From Pseudomonadota bacterium (GTDB lineage: Bacteria > Pseudomonadota > Gammaproteobacteria > Steroidobacterales > Steroidobacteraceae), in assembly GCA_021805865.1 (NCBI GenBank), contig JAJZDX010000040.1, forward strand, positions 1 through 34,040: a stretch of DNA of 34,040 nucleotides. The letters run 5' to 3'. The position numbers and the translations under genes are program-made. The notes under the pieces were generated by a model that saw only the letters and a program-made list of their open reading frames with translations, was not told the origin of the DNA and ran no database searches. Numbering within the stretch: position 1 is the first letter of the stretch; each line of letters opens with the position of its first letter. This document shows positions 9,169 to 16,853 of this stretch, piece by piece.

Positions 9169-10623
9169 TCAGCTGCCGGTGGTGCCGGTCATCGGTGCGG
9201 CTCCCTTCAAGGCGGTCCGCACGAGGACGTCGTCGCCGGGGTGCCATTCGAGCAGCTGCATGAATTCCTGCACGCGCTTGACATAGTCCACGGCCTGCCA
9301 TCCCTGGGCGTAGCCGTATTGGGTCTGGCGATACCAACGGCGCTGGGCGAGCAGGGGCAGCACCCGGCTCACCTGCACCCAGGAGTCGGGGTTCAGCCCC
9401 ATCCGTTGAGCCAGAACGCGCGCGTCCTCCACGTGACCGAAGCCTATGTTGTAGGAGGCAACGAGGAACCAGGTGCGGTCCGGCTGAGGGATGTGCGTGG
9501 GTATCATTTTGCGCACTTCCGCCAGATAGTGCGCGCCCGCGAAGATGCTCTCCCTGGCGTTGGCCCGATCGGTGATGCCCATTTCCTGCGCCGTGTCGGA
9601 GGTGAGCATCATGACACCCTTGGCGCCGGCCGTGGAGATGGCGGCGGGGTTCCAGCGGGACTCCTGGAAGCCCATTGCCGCAAGCAGGCACCAATCGAAG
9701 CCGTAGCGCGCCGCGGCCTTCTGGAACCAGGCGCGATAGCGCGGCAGGCGACGAGCGAAGTACAGCTCGAAGAGACGGGATTCCGCATAATGGAGAGAAT
9801 CGGTATCGGCGGAATCGTGCTGCATGAGCTGCGTCAGCTCTCCCGACGCCCGGATCGAGTGGAAGAAGCGGTTGACTGCCTGCATCAGCTCCGGTGCGCC
9901 CTGGCGCACCATCCACTGCACTGGACGCGCTTGCGGCAGGGCAAACGCCACGCGGGTACCGGGGTAGAGGTGGCGGGCGTAAGCGTATGCCCTGGCATCT
10001 ACGATGGCGTAGCCGGCCACTCCGTCCTCCAGCTCTTGGAGGGGAGTGGTGCCCGGGGGCAGCGCGCTCCATTTCAGGAAGGGCGCGACCAGCCTCAGCC
10101 TGCGAAGGATGCCCTCCTGGGGGCTGTTCTCCTGCACGAGGAGCGTCGCATCCTGCAGGTGCGGCAGGTTATCGGGTGCGGGCTGCCCGCTGCGGTAGAC
10201 CACCAGCTGGGGGATTTCGGCATACGGCGCCGCGGGGGCACCTGCCTCGTCCCAGGCCGTATTGGCGGTGATCTGGGCGGCGGCGATGTCGGCCCTGCCC
10301 GAGGCGAGATCCGACCTCATGTCCGCCTCATTGGGGACGGCATAGATCTTCAGCCGCAGACCGAGCGAGGCGGCAAAGCGGCTGGCGAGGTCGTATTCCA
10401 ATCCCTTGGGCCCTCGCGCCCCGATGTAATAGCAGGTCGGAAGGTTGAGCGTCACCACGCGCAGCTCGCCGCGTTCCCGGATCTGCCCTAGCACGCTCGG
10501 TGCCCGGCACCCCTGGGCCAGCAGCGCAAAGGCGGTGAGCGTCGTTAGCGTGGCTACCCTAGGGCCAACCTTCCTCAGCCGTCTGCGAATGCGTCTTCGC
10601 ACTAAGGTGGACTCCACAGACAC
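9169..10623 (-). CDS. mltF: Membrane-bound lytic murein transglycosylase F
   Basis: MltF cleaves the peptidoglycan glycan strand to leave 1,6-anhydro-muramyl ends. The 484-residue precursor has a basic N-terminus, then a hydrophobic segment ending LLAQGC (Cys39), a lipobox-like site that would anchor it in a membrane. A periplasmic solute-binding-like domain follows (about 45-270). The C-terminal SLT domain has catalytic Glu321 in GFQESRWNP, with AGAKGVMMLT, NIGFGHVEDAR and the tail Tyr-rich motif RRWYRQTQYGYAQGW. The start is GTG at 10623; a second GTG two codons later is possible. Its 5' end faces the tRNA-Ser promoter. Confidence 0.93.
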   Translation of the reverse strand: MSVESTLVRRRIRRRLRKVGPRVATLTTLTAFALLAQGCRAPSVLGQIRERGELRVVTLNLPTCYYIGARGPKGLEYDLASRFAASLGLRLKIYAVPNEADMRSDLASGRADIAAAQITANTAWDEAGAPAAPYAEIPQLVVYRSGQPAPDNLPHLQDATLLVQENSPQEGILRRLRLVAPFLKWSALPPGTTPLQELEDGVAGYAIVDARAYAYARHLYPGTRVAFALPQARPVQWMVRQGAPELMQAVNRFFHSIRASGELTQLMQHDSADTDSLHYAESRLFELYFARRLPRYRAWFQKAAARYGFDWCLLAAMGFQESRWNPAAISTAGAKGVMMLTSDTAQEMGITDRANARESIFAGAHYLAEVRKMIPTHIPQPDRTWFLVASYNIGFGHVEDARVLAQRMGLNPDSWVQVSRVLPLLAQRRWYRQTQYGYAQGWQAVDYVKRVQEFMQLLEWHPGDDVLVRTALKGAAPMTGTTGS

Positions 10624-10642
10624 AAAAACGTCCAGCTATAAT
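10613..10642 (+). promoter_or_regulatory. tRNA-Ser promoter
   Basis: A perfect -10 box TATAAT at 10637-10642 sits 13 bp before the tRNA. TCCACA at 10613-10618 is a 4/6 match to a -35 box with an 18-bp spacer. The promoter overlaps the GTG start of mltF on the other strand. Confidence 0.6.
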
Positions 10643-10655
10643 ACCAGCTCTGCCC

Positions 10656-10748
10656 GGAGAGGTACCGAAGCGGTCACAACGGCGCCGACTCGAAATCGGA
10701 TGGTCGGGTAAAACCGGCACGTGGGTTCGAATCCCACCCTCTCCGCCA
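10656..10748 (+). tRNA. tRNA-Ser(CGA)
   Basis: This is a class II tRNA of 93 nt with encoded CCA. The 7-bp acceptor stem is GGAGAGG/CCTCTCC, followed by discriminator G and CCA (10746-10748). The anticodon loop CTCGAAA gives anticodon CGA, closed by CCGA/TCGG with a G-A mismatch at the stem base. A long variable arm follows, then the T arm GTGGG-TTCGAAT-CCCAC. It reads UCG serine codons. Its 3' end is the integration site of the downstream element, which restores the gene intact. Confidence 0.95.
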
Positions 10749-10749
10749 G
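10735..10749 (+). repeat. attL: 15-bp direct repeat in the tRNA-Ser 3' end
   Basis: CACCCTCTCCGCCAG covers the last 14 nt of the tRNA plus one base and recurs exactly at 33926-33940. Direct repeats of a tRNA 3' end next to an integrase gene mark attachment sites of genomic islands. Confidence 0.88.
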
Positions 10750-10878
10750 CTCTGTCCGGCCCTGTCGAGCGTATGTGACAGAGCCTGACAAATCAAAGAA
10801 GTGGGCTATTGCCTGTCCCGCTCCGTCCGGCCAGAATGCCATTCCCGGCCAAAAAGTACGCACGGACTCCGCACGGCA

Positions 10879-11925
10879 ATGGCATCGATTACGCACTACG
10901 GCGAAAGCTGGCGGGCGCATCTGTTTGTCGCCGGCCGGCGCGAATCCCGGCTCTTCAAGCTGCGCCGGGAGGCGGAGCGGTGGGCGGCGAAGCGGGAGGC
11001 TGAGCTGCGGGGCGGGGGCATCGCGATCACCTTCGCCGAGGCTGCCGAGCGGTGGCTGGCGCAGCATCTGCCGGAGCTGAGCCACGCGAACAGCCAGCGC
11101 ACGGTGGAACAGTCGATCCGGGATTACGTGCTGCCGGTGATCGGCAGCCGGCGGCTCGACGAGCTGCGACGGGGGGACCTGGTCGATGTCGTGCGGCGGG
11201 TGGCGGCGGCGGGGAAGGTGGAGACCGCACACCGCCTCGGCCAGCGCATCCGCGCGATCCTCGATCATGCGGTGGATCACGGCGATATCGAATCGCATCC
11301 CGGCGCGGGGCTCTCCCGGGTCCTGCCGGCGGTGGAGAAGACGCCGATGGCGGCGGTGACGCCGGGTGAATTGCCGGCGCTGATGAAGTCCATCGACAGC
11401 TATCCGGAGCCGGTGACGCGCCTGGGACTGCTGTTGCTGGCACACACGTTCCTGCGCACCTCAGAGCTGATCGGGGCGCGATGGTCGGAAGTCCGCGACC
11501 CCGAGACCTGGGTGGTCCCCGAGGAACGGATGAAGCGACGCATTCCGCACGTGGTGCCGCTCTCCGGGCGAGTGCGCGCGATTCTCGAGGAACTGCGCGC
11601 GATGACGGAGGAAGAAAGCCCCTACATTCTGGCCTCGAGCCAGAATCCACGCTGCTCGATCTCGAACAACACGCTGTTGTTCGCTTTATACCGCCTCGGG
11701 TACAAGGGTCGCATGACGGGCCACGGCTTCCGCGCGGTGGCCTCCACGGTGCTGAACGAGAGCCAGCTGTGGGGCCGGGACGCGATCGAGCGCCAGCTCG
11801 CGCACAAGGAAACCGACGAGGTGCGCGAGGCATACCATCGTGCACAGTACCTCGACGAGCGGCGACGGATGATGGCGTGGTGGAGCGATTACCTCGAGGA
11901 GAGCCGCTCCAAGACCCAGGCGTAG
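10879..11925 (+). CDS. int: P4-like tyrosine integrase of the island
   Basis: The integrase catalyses recombination between attP and the tRNA-Ser 3' end. From the ATG at 10879 it has 348 residues. It has an N-terminal arm-binding region (1-48), a core-binding SAM-like domain (about 52-135) and a catalytic domain (about 160-340). The active-site set is present: Arg193 (TFLRTSELIGARW), His282 and Arg285 (HGFRAVAST), His309 (QLAHKE) and Tyr319 (REAYHRAQYLDERRRMM). This is the typical prophage P4/CP4-57 C-terminal pattern. The frame is open to a GTG at 10801; neither start has a clear ribosome binding site, and I prefer 10879 by comparison with the family N-terminus. Its 3' end overlaps the convergent HTH gene by 37 bp. 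Confidence 0.92.
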   Translation: MASITHYGESWRAHLFVAGRRESRLFKLRREAERWAAKREAELRGGGIAITFAEAAERWLAQHLPELSHANSQRTVEQSIRDYVLPVIGSRRLDELRRGDLVDVVRRVAAAGKVETAHRLGQRIRAILDHAVDHGDIESHPGAGLSRVLPAVEKTPMAAVTPGELPALMKSIDSYPEPVTRLGLLLLAHTFLRTSELIGARWSEVRDPETWVVPEERMKRRIPHVVPLSGRVRAILEELRAMTEEESPYILASSQNPRCSISNNTLLFALYRLGYKGRMTGHGFRAVASTVLNESQLWGRDAIERQLAHKETDEVREAYHRAQYLDERRRMMAWWSDYLEESRSKTQA

Positions 11926-12113
11926 GGGATGCGGTTCGCGGCGATGACCGGCGGCTTCATTCTGCGCACCGTGCGCCCGGAGCACCCCAGCATCTCTCCC
12001 GCCTGCTCATAGGTCACCGTGCTCGCGGTCGGTCGCTGCGCCAGCGCGCGTGCCACGGCCCGCTCGAGGAGCGCGGCGAGTTCGGACTCTGTGAGTGTCA
12101 CGGAGCGGTCCAT
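11889..12113 (-). CDS. Excisionase-like small HTH protein
   Basis: This 74-residue protein (start MDRSVTLTESELAALLE) ends in an AlpA/Xis-like helix-turn-helix: TVTYEQAGEMLGCSGRTVRRM, then a short wing and AWVLERLSSR. Such proteins act as recombination directionality factors or regulators of integrase in islands. I chose ATG 12113 because it directly follows the upstream stop (TGAGATG). An upstream in-frame ATG at 12152 would overlap that gene. It is the last of a three-gene operon and overlaps the convergent integrase 3' end by 37 bp, which couples the two loci physically. An excisionase role is inferred from size, fold and place. Confidence 0.65.
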   Translation of the reverse strand: MDRSVTLTESELAALLERAVARALAQRPTASTVTYEQAGEMLGCSGRTVRRMKPPVIAANRIPYAWVLERLSSR

Positions 12114-12114
12114 C

Positions 12115-12306
12115 TCAGCGGCCCTCATCGCGGTCCTGCTCGGCTTCGGCACGGTGTATCTCGCGGAGGTCGCCCATCAGCGTGTATGCGCTGAGCAGGT
12201 CACGGGTGCGTCCGTGCGCCTCGGCCGCATCCAACCATCGTTCCCGCGCGGTAGCCTCGAGCGTGTCCCACCAGACGCTCGCCATCGCTTCGTATAGGCC
12301 GCTCAT
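12115..12306 (-). CDS. 63-residue protein of unknown function, mobilization operon
   Basis: This small, predicted all-helical, charged protein (MSGLYEAMASVWWDTLE... ending EAEQDRDEGR) matches no family I know. Its ATG overlaps the stop of the upstream gene (ATGA, 12306-12303), and its own stop is one base from the next ATG. That places it in a tightly coupled three-gene operon pointing away from the relaxase gene. The overlaps are the main evidence that it is real. A longer open frame on this strand runs upstream to 13545 but lies over the relaxase gene and is not supported. Confidence 0.5.
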   Translation of the reverse strand: MSGLYEAMASVWWDTLEATARERWLDAAEAHGRTRDLLSAYTLMGDLREIHRAEAEQDRDEGR

Positions 12307-12704
12307 GCCGCACCTTCCACGCTGCCTCCCAGGGCTGCGATGGCGGCGCGGGTCGCCTCCGTGTCCGGGCCTGCCCACACCTTGCGGTCGCGATCCCATT
12401 TGAGCCCGGCCGCCTTCAGCGGCTCGGTGTCCGCGGGTCTGCCGGGGAATCGTGCGAGGAGGCTGCCCGGCGCCGGTGGGGCTGAGGGCTTCGGTGCTGC
12501 CGCCTCGATGACCGCGCGGACATCCGGCTCCTGATATTTGGCCGAAGTAAACACCGGCACGATCTGCTCGGGGGACAGTCCCCGGCGCAGCAGACCGCGA
12601 ATGTACTCCCGATCGGCGGAGGTCAGGATGCGCCGGTCGGGCTCCATCTCTGCGAATTGGGCGGCCAGCAATTTCTCCGCATCCGACTGCTTTCGTTTTG
12701 CCAT
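12303..12704 (-). CDS. Relaxase-linked accessory protein with DUF5710-like C-terminus
   Basis: From the ATG at 12704 this gene encodes 133 residues (MAKRKQSDAEKLLAAQFAE). GGGAG lies 8 bases upstream, which decides this start over the open frame reaching 12884. The N-terminal half is helical with a region LTSADREYIRGLLRRGLSPEQIVPVF. A Pro/Ala linker follows. The C-terminal LKAAGLKWDRDRKVWAG resembles the short DUF5710-type motif found in proteins of mobile elements. It is first in a three-gene operon and diverges from the relaxase gene across the candidate oriT. An oriT-binding or relaxosome role is a guess from position. Confidence 0.6.
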   Translation of the reverse strand: MAKRKQSDAEKLLAAQFAEMEPDRRILTSADREYIRGLLRRGLSPEQIVPVFTSAKYQEPDVRAVIEAAAPKPSAPPAPGSLLARFPGRPADTEPLKAAGLKWDRDRKVWAGPDTEATRAAIAALGGSVEGAA

Positions 12705-12961
12705 TGCGGAATCTCCCTCGCCCGCACGGTGCGGGACTCTCCCCATTCCTCCGTGAGGTGGGCCCCTTGCAGGGCATGGCTCGCGACTGGTCGCAGGACC
12801 GAGGGGACTTGTCCCCCGGCACGCCACCCGGACCGACAGGGCCCAGGGAGGGGAATAGGGATAAGCACGGCATGTTGAAAACATGCGTAGTGCGCACTAC
12901 GCATGTCCCTACGGGTCCATGCGTGCGGCAGGGCAAGCCCTGCACCCCAAGGAGATGCTTC
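12705..12961. other. Candidate oriT / divergent control region
   Basis: This 257-bp non-coding interval between the divergent accessory operon and the relaxase gene is dense in symmetry. Features include GGGGAC-TT-GTCCCC near 12805-12818, a perfect 26-bp palindrome at 12881-12906, and GCAGGG-CAAG-CCCTGC at 12928-12943. Origins of transfer of MobA-type systems usually lie here. The nick site cannot be fixed by reading; the core AGTGCGC inside the palindrome also occurs in IncQ nick regions (from memory). Confidence 0.45.
12881..12906. repeat. Perfect 26-bp palindrome upstream of the relaxase
   Basis: The half-site ACATGCGTAGTGC is followed directly by its exact reverse complement, with no spacer. 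It lies 56 bp before the relaxase start. It could be a relaxosome or repressor binding site, or a cruciform near nic. Confidence 0.85.
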
Positions 12962-14593
12962 ATGGCGACAAGTCGCGGCTCCAGTGTCCACTTCCGGCCG
13001 CTGCACTCACCCATGCTCTGTGAGGCGCACAACCGCCGGGCGGTGAATCCCCAGTATCTTCTGCCCGAGAAGGACCGCGAGCCCAATCTCGTCGTCAGGG
13101 ACGGCGATGTCGCGCAGGCGTACGCGCAGAAGATTGCGTTGGCCTCGGGGCGCGCGCGAGCAACCCCAAAATACAGTCCGCTGAAAGAAGGCATCGCGAA
13201 CTTAGCCGACGAGGCCCCCGAGGTCCTGCACGCGAAGATGGAGCGCTGGTGCCAGGAGTACGAGGCCATCACCGGGGAGCACGTGGTGGCTTGCGTCATC
13301 CACCGGGACGAGGGGCACATCGCCAGTGACGGCACGGTGCATCGCAATGTGCATGCGCACGTCGTGGTGGATCGAACCGACAGACGGGGGCGCGTGGTGA
13401 ACTCGATCCCGGACGGCAAGGGCGGCACTCGGCGCACGACGATCACGGATCGCAAAGCGCAGGGTCGGCGGGTGCAGGATATGACCGCGCGTATCACGGG
13501 CCTCGCGCGGGGAGAGGACGCACGCGAATCGAAGCGGCGGCACATCGAGCATCACAGCTATCGCGCGCTCGCGCGCCAGGGTCGGTTACGGGATGTGGAC
13601 CGCGAGCGAGATCTCGCACAGCGCGCGGCGCGGGCGGAACAGGCATGCGATGCAGCAGCGGCTGACGCGAGACTCAACGGCTCGCTGTACACCCAGGTGC
13701 TTCGAGAGCGCGAGCGCGCGTGGACCGAGCGCGATGGTGCAAGGGCGGTTCACGCGGAGGCGCTCGCCGTGCTGCGCGAGATGGGCGCGCAGTACGGGCT
13801 GACGATCGAGCGCGGCACCAAGGCCGAATACGCCGGGTTGCGCGAGGCCATGAAGGCGAGCGGCACGGCGCAGCAGGCCGAGTATCAGCGCCTCAAGGCC
13901 GCGTTCGATACGCTCAACGCGCGGCGGGAGATCGAGCAGCGGCGCAGGAAGCGTAGGCCAGGGATCGAAGGTCGTGCGAGCGATGACGACGGGCAGGAGC
14001 ACGCGCCAAAGGCGCGGTTGACACGCGAGCGCGACGAGGCGGCACGGATGACCATCTGGAAGGACTCGCAGGGCCGCGAAGTGCTGCACGTCACGCGCTC
14101 CCGTGTCGAGGTTCTGGATCACAGCCGGGACGTTGAGCGCGTTGCGCTCCGGATCGCGGCCAGGAAGTTCGGCGGGCAGGTGTCACTGACCGGTAGCGCC
14201 GAGTTCAGGGAACGCCTGGCGCGGCTGGCGACCCGCGAGAACATCGAGGTCGCAGACGCAGACCTCGCGCAGATCGTCGAGGACGAGCGGCAGCGCATGA
14301 CGCAGCCGAGGCGCACGACGCGCGCAGATCCTACGACGGCGCGCCTTGCGACGTGGTGGAACCCCAAGTCCCGGAGCGCACGGCTTGCGGCACTCAACGC
14401 CGCGCAGGAGGCTGGGTACGCCCGTACCGCTACCGGGGCTTGGCATGCCATGCGGGACGCGCTGGAGCATACGGCAAGCGCCGGGCAGGCTGCGCTCGAG
14501 CGACTGGAACGTGAGGAAGGACAGATCCGCACCCGGAACTCTGAAACCGAGCCCGAGCTCGAACCGGACGATGAAAGGGACTTCGGACGGTGA
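12962..14593 (+). CDS. MobA/MobL-type relaxase with LPD7-like domain
   Basis: The relaxase would nick oriT and lead one strand into a recipient. The 543-residue protein starts at ATG 12962, 7 bases after AAGGAG (12949-12954). The relaxase domain (about 1-210) contains the metal-binding histidine motif HRNVHAHVVVD (His127, His131, His133), preceded by VIHRDEGH. A long charged coiled region (about 220-370) follows, then an LPD7-like domain at about 380-440 (ALRIAARKFGGQVSLTGSAEF). The C-terminus is acidic. I could not pick out the catalytic tyrosine with confidence. Context (oriT-like DNA, accessory genes, integrase) supports a mobilization role. Confidence 0.85.
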   Translation: MATSRGSSVHFRPLHSPMLCEAHNRRAVNPQYLLPEKDREPNLVVRDGDVAQAYAQKIALASGRARATPKYSPLKEGIANLADEAPEVLHAKMERWCQEYEAITGEHVVACVIHRDEGHIASDGTVHRNVHAHVVVDRTDRRGRVVNSIPDGKGGTRRTTITDRKAQGRRVQDMTARITGLARGEDARESKRRHIEHHSYRALARQGRLRDVDRERDLAQRAARAEQACDAAAADARLNGSLYTQVLRERERAWTERDGARAVHAEALAVLREMGAQYGLTIERGTKAEYAGLREAMKASGTAQQAEYQRLKAAFDTLNARREIEQRRRKRRPGIEGRASDDDGQEHAPKARLTRERDEAARMTIWKDSQGREVLHVTRSRVEVLDHSRDVERVALRIAARKFGGQVSLTGSAEFRERLARLATRENIEVADADLAQIVEDERQRMTQPRRTTRADPTTARLATWWNPKSRSARLAALNAAQEAGYARTATGAWHAMRDALEHTASAGQAALERLEREEGQIRTRNSETEPELEPDDERDFGR

Positions 14594-14884
14594 TGTTTTC
14601 CCCTGCCGTCCCAGGATGAACTCCGGCAGCCGACCCGCTGCTGCCGGTCGATCATGAGAGGCCCAGGTATCCGGCTATTTGGCTCATCAAATTCATGCGG
14701 TCGCAACCATCCTCGAGGAGATCGGGTTAGAGACAAGACAAGGTTTGCGTGAGGTAACTCTGAGTGCCGTAAGACCGGACGGTGGCAATGCAATGTTAGC
14801 GGAAGTAGAATATCCAGGCGTCGCCCGGCTAGAGCGAGGCGATGAAAACGCTTCAGCTGTGATGGCATCGGAGGTGGAGTATCT
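14594..14884 (+). other. 291-bp interval, no firm gene
   Basis: An 81-codon frame starting with TTG (14679-14924) runs through here and overlaps the next gene. It has no ribosome binding site and no recognisable family, so I do not call it. The composition shifts to lower G+C around 14700, marking the start of the cargo region. Confidence 0.3.
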
Positions 14885-15163
14885 ATGTCTGCACGGACCC
14901 TTATGTTCATCGCGTATGCTGTGAGTACTCTCATGATACTTACAGCTTGCACGACTCTTTTGAAGTCCCCGCCGATGGTGAGCCAAATGCAAGGGATAAG
15001 TGCGGGTCGCACTGGTTGTCTTCCCGAGAGTATCCAGATTTCAAACGTAAAGTTGCATCCACCGTTTGGTGACACCCTGACTTGGAATGCCACGTGCAAA
15101 GGCACAACCTATCTCTGCTCCTCGGTGGGTCGATCCGATAGTTGCGCGCCAGTGGTGCACTGA
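14885..15163 (+). CDS. Small Cys-rich lipoprotein
   Basis: The 92-residue product has a signal peptide with a clear lipobox (LMILTAC, lipidated Cys at about 22). The mature part contains four more cysteines (GCLPES, ATCKG, YLCSS, DSCAP). The motif LTWNATCKGTTYLCSSVG resembles small outer-membrane lipoproteins common in proteobacteria that have no assigned function. GGAGG at about 14870 precedes the ATG with acceptable spacing. G+C is lower than in the chromosomal block. It is a cargo gene between the relaxase and the IS4-family insertion. Its stop is 131 bp from the IS target duplication, so the IS did not break it. Confidence 0.7.
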   Translation: MSARTLMFIAYAVSTLMILTACTTLLKSPPMVSQMQGISAGRTGCLPESIQISNVKLHPPFGDTLTWNATCKGTTYLCSSVGRSDSCAPVVH

Positions 15164-15294
15164 GAGAGAAACTCACTTTCGGTTGGCGATCACTGGGACG
15201 CGAACCGGCGCCGCGGATGGCAACCCCTCTTCCAGTGTGCACTCTACCGCTCAACGGCGCAGTCGGGCGTCAACGTATGTGTTATGCATTTTTT

Positions 15295-15303
15295 ATGTTT
15301 GTC
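15295..15303 (+). repeat. IS4 target-site duplication, left copy
   Basis: ATGTTTGTC occurs directly before the left inverted repeat and again directly after the right one (16690-16698). This is a perfect 9-bp duplication, within the range known for the IS4 family. Confidence 0.92.
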
Positions 15304-16689
15304 CACTGTCGTCCAAATTAGCGGGAGAGACGCTGAACCTTCCCGTGTAAGCTGCAACGAGTACCAAGTCGTTTCGGCCCACAACGAGGAGGCTCAGCGT
15401 GAACCGATTTTGCAGCCTGTTCAGTCAGATTCTCAAGTTTATTCCGCGCACGGACTTCGAGGGCGAGGTGCGCAGGCTCAATGCCGAGCGGCATGCGCGG
15501 GGCGTGAGCTGCTGGCAGCAGTTCGTCTCGATGATTTTCTGCCAGCTGGGACGCGCTCACAGCCTGCGGGAGATCGAGCAGGGGCTGCGCAGCTGCGAGG
15601 GCAAGCTCTCGCACCTGGGGATCGAGGTGGTGGGCGGATCCTCGCTCTCGTACGTGAACGGGCATCGGCCCTGGCAGCTGTACCAGAACGTGTTTCACCT
15701 GCTCTATGCGCGCTGTCAGGCCCAATTGGCACAGCCCGGTGGCTGGAAGATCAAGAAGTTTCGCTTCAAGAACAAACTGGTGAGCCTGGACTCCTCGGTG
15801 ATTGACCTGTGCCTTTCGATGTACGACTGGGCGAAGTTTCGCACCACCAAGGGAGCGATCAAGCTGCACCTGCTGCTCGATCACGACGGGTACCTGCCGA
15901 GCTTCGCGGTGATCACGACCGGCAAGGTTCACGACGTGACGGTGGCGAAGACACTGAAATTGCAGCCCGGGACGATCATCGTGGATGACCGAGGGTACAA
16001 CGACTACGAGCTCTTTGGCCGCTGGACGGATGAGGGGGTGTATTTCGTCACGCGGCTGAAGGACAACGCCGTGTACCGGCTGGTGAAGACTCTTCCGGTT
16101 CCTGGTGTGTCCAATAGCAACGTGCGCAAAGATCAGCTGATTCGCTTCCGTGGCCCACAGGCAAAGAAGAGATGCCCCCATGAGCTTCGGCTGGTGAGCT
16201 TCTACGATCCGGAGCAGAAGCGGGAGTTTCAGTTCCTGACGAACAACTTCCGGCTCGCCGCCAAGACCATCGCCGCGATCTATAAGGACCGCTGGGCGGT
16301 CGAGCTCTTTTTCAAGGCGCTGAAGCAAAATCTGAAGATCAAGACCTTCGTGGGCACCTCCCCGACAGCGGTGAAGACCCAGGTGTGGACCGCGTTGATC
16401 ACGATGCTGATGCTGCGCTTGATGCAGCTGAAGTCGCGCTGGGGTTGGTCGATGTCGAATCTGGTGGCGCTGCTGCGCATGAACCTGTTCACGCACCGGG
16501 AGCTCTGGGCGTGGCTCGACAATCCCTTCGCCGTGCCGCCCGATCCACCCGGACCCGAGCAAGTGATCATGGCATTTTAACTTGGACAGCATCAGGGGGC
16601 CTGAACTTGAACCCGAGCCAAAACCTGTCAAATTACCCGGGAAAATCCGCAGTCAGTCCGGCGAATTCCGGCTAATTTGGACAGCAGTG
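15304..16689 (+). mobile_element. IS4-family insertion sequence, complete (1386 bp)
   Basis: The terminal inverted repeats are CACTG-TC-GTCCAAATTAGC at 15304-15322 and its counterpart at 16671-16689. They match at all positions except the two at offset 6-7 and continue imperfectly inward. A perfect 9-bp target duplication flanks the element and one intact transposase gene fills it. Everything needed for transposition is present, so this looks like a recent insertion. Confidence 0.93.
15399..16580 (+). CDS. IS4-family DDE transposase
   Basis: This 393-residue cut-and-paste transposase has an N-terminal DUF4372-like region (SLFSQILKFIPRTDFE..., about 1-75). The RNase H-like catalytic domain is split by the beta-strand insertion typical of IS4. 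Catalytic residues are Asp131 (SLDSSVID), Asp196 (IIVDDRGYND) and Glu302 within the IS4 signature Y-x2-R-x3-E-x6-K (Tyr295, Arg298, Glu302, Lys309; YKDRWAVELFFKALK). The gene is intact and sits between good inverted repeats. Upstream AACGAGGAGG gives a strong ribosome binding site before the GTG at 15399. Confidence 0.95.
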   Translation: MNRFCSLFSQILKFIPRTDFEGEVRRLNAERHARGVSCWQQFVSMIFCQLGRAHSLREIEQGLRSCEGKLSHLGIEVVGGSSLSYVNGHRPWQLYQNVFHLLYARCQAQLAQPGGWKIKKFRFKNKLVSLDSSVIDLCLSMYDWAKFRTTKGAIKLHLLLDHDGYLPSFAVITTGKVHDVTVAKTLKLQPGTIIVDDRGYNDYELFGRWTDEGVYFVTRLKDNAVYRLVKTLPVPGVSNSNVRKDQLIRFRGPQAKKRCPHELRLVSFYDPEQKREFQFLTNNFRLAAKTIAAIYKDRWAVELFFKALKQNLKIKTFVGTSPTAVKTQVWTALITMLMLRLMQLKSRWGWSMSNLVALLRMNLFTHRELWAWLDNPFAVPPDPPGPEQVIMAF

Positions 16690-16698
16690 ATGTTTGTC
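16690..16698 (+). repeat. IS4 target-site duplication, right copy
   Basis: This is the exact second copy of ATGTTTGTC, adjoining the right inverted repeat of the IS4-family element. Confidence 0.92.
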
Positions 16699-16853
16699 AC
16701 GCTCGCGCGCTTGCAATTTTGATAGCATTACCTTATTGACGTGCCCGGGCACGATAGGGGGGCGCTCAAATGAGGACGGGTCTGCCCAAGCCGATGCGGC
16801 AGCGGCGGGTGTGTGTGTTTGACAGCTGCGCACTTTGGGCAAGGAGGTAATTC

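Noticed and set aside
12115..13545. 476-codon minus-strand frame across the oriT region and relaxase
   Set aside because: Only its last 63 codons have gene-like overlaps with neighbours; the rest lies over the relaxase gene.
14679..14924. 81-codon frame with TTG start before the lipoprotein gene
   Set aside because: It has no ribosome binding site, no family resemblance, and overlaps the better supported lipoprotein gene.
15318..16631. 437-codon minus-strand frame over the IS4 transposase
   Set aside because: It is the antisense shadow of an intact transposase, with no ribosome binding site or recognisable domain.
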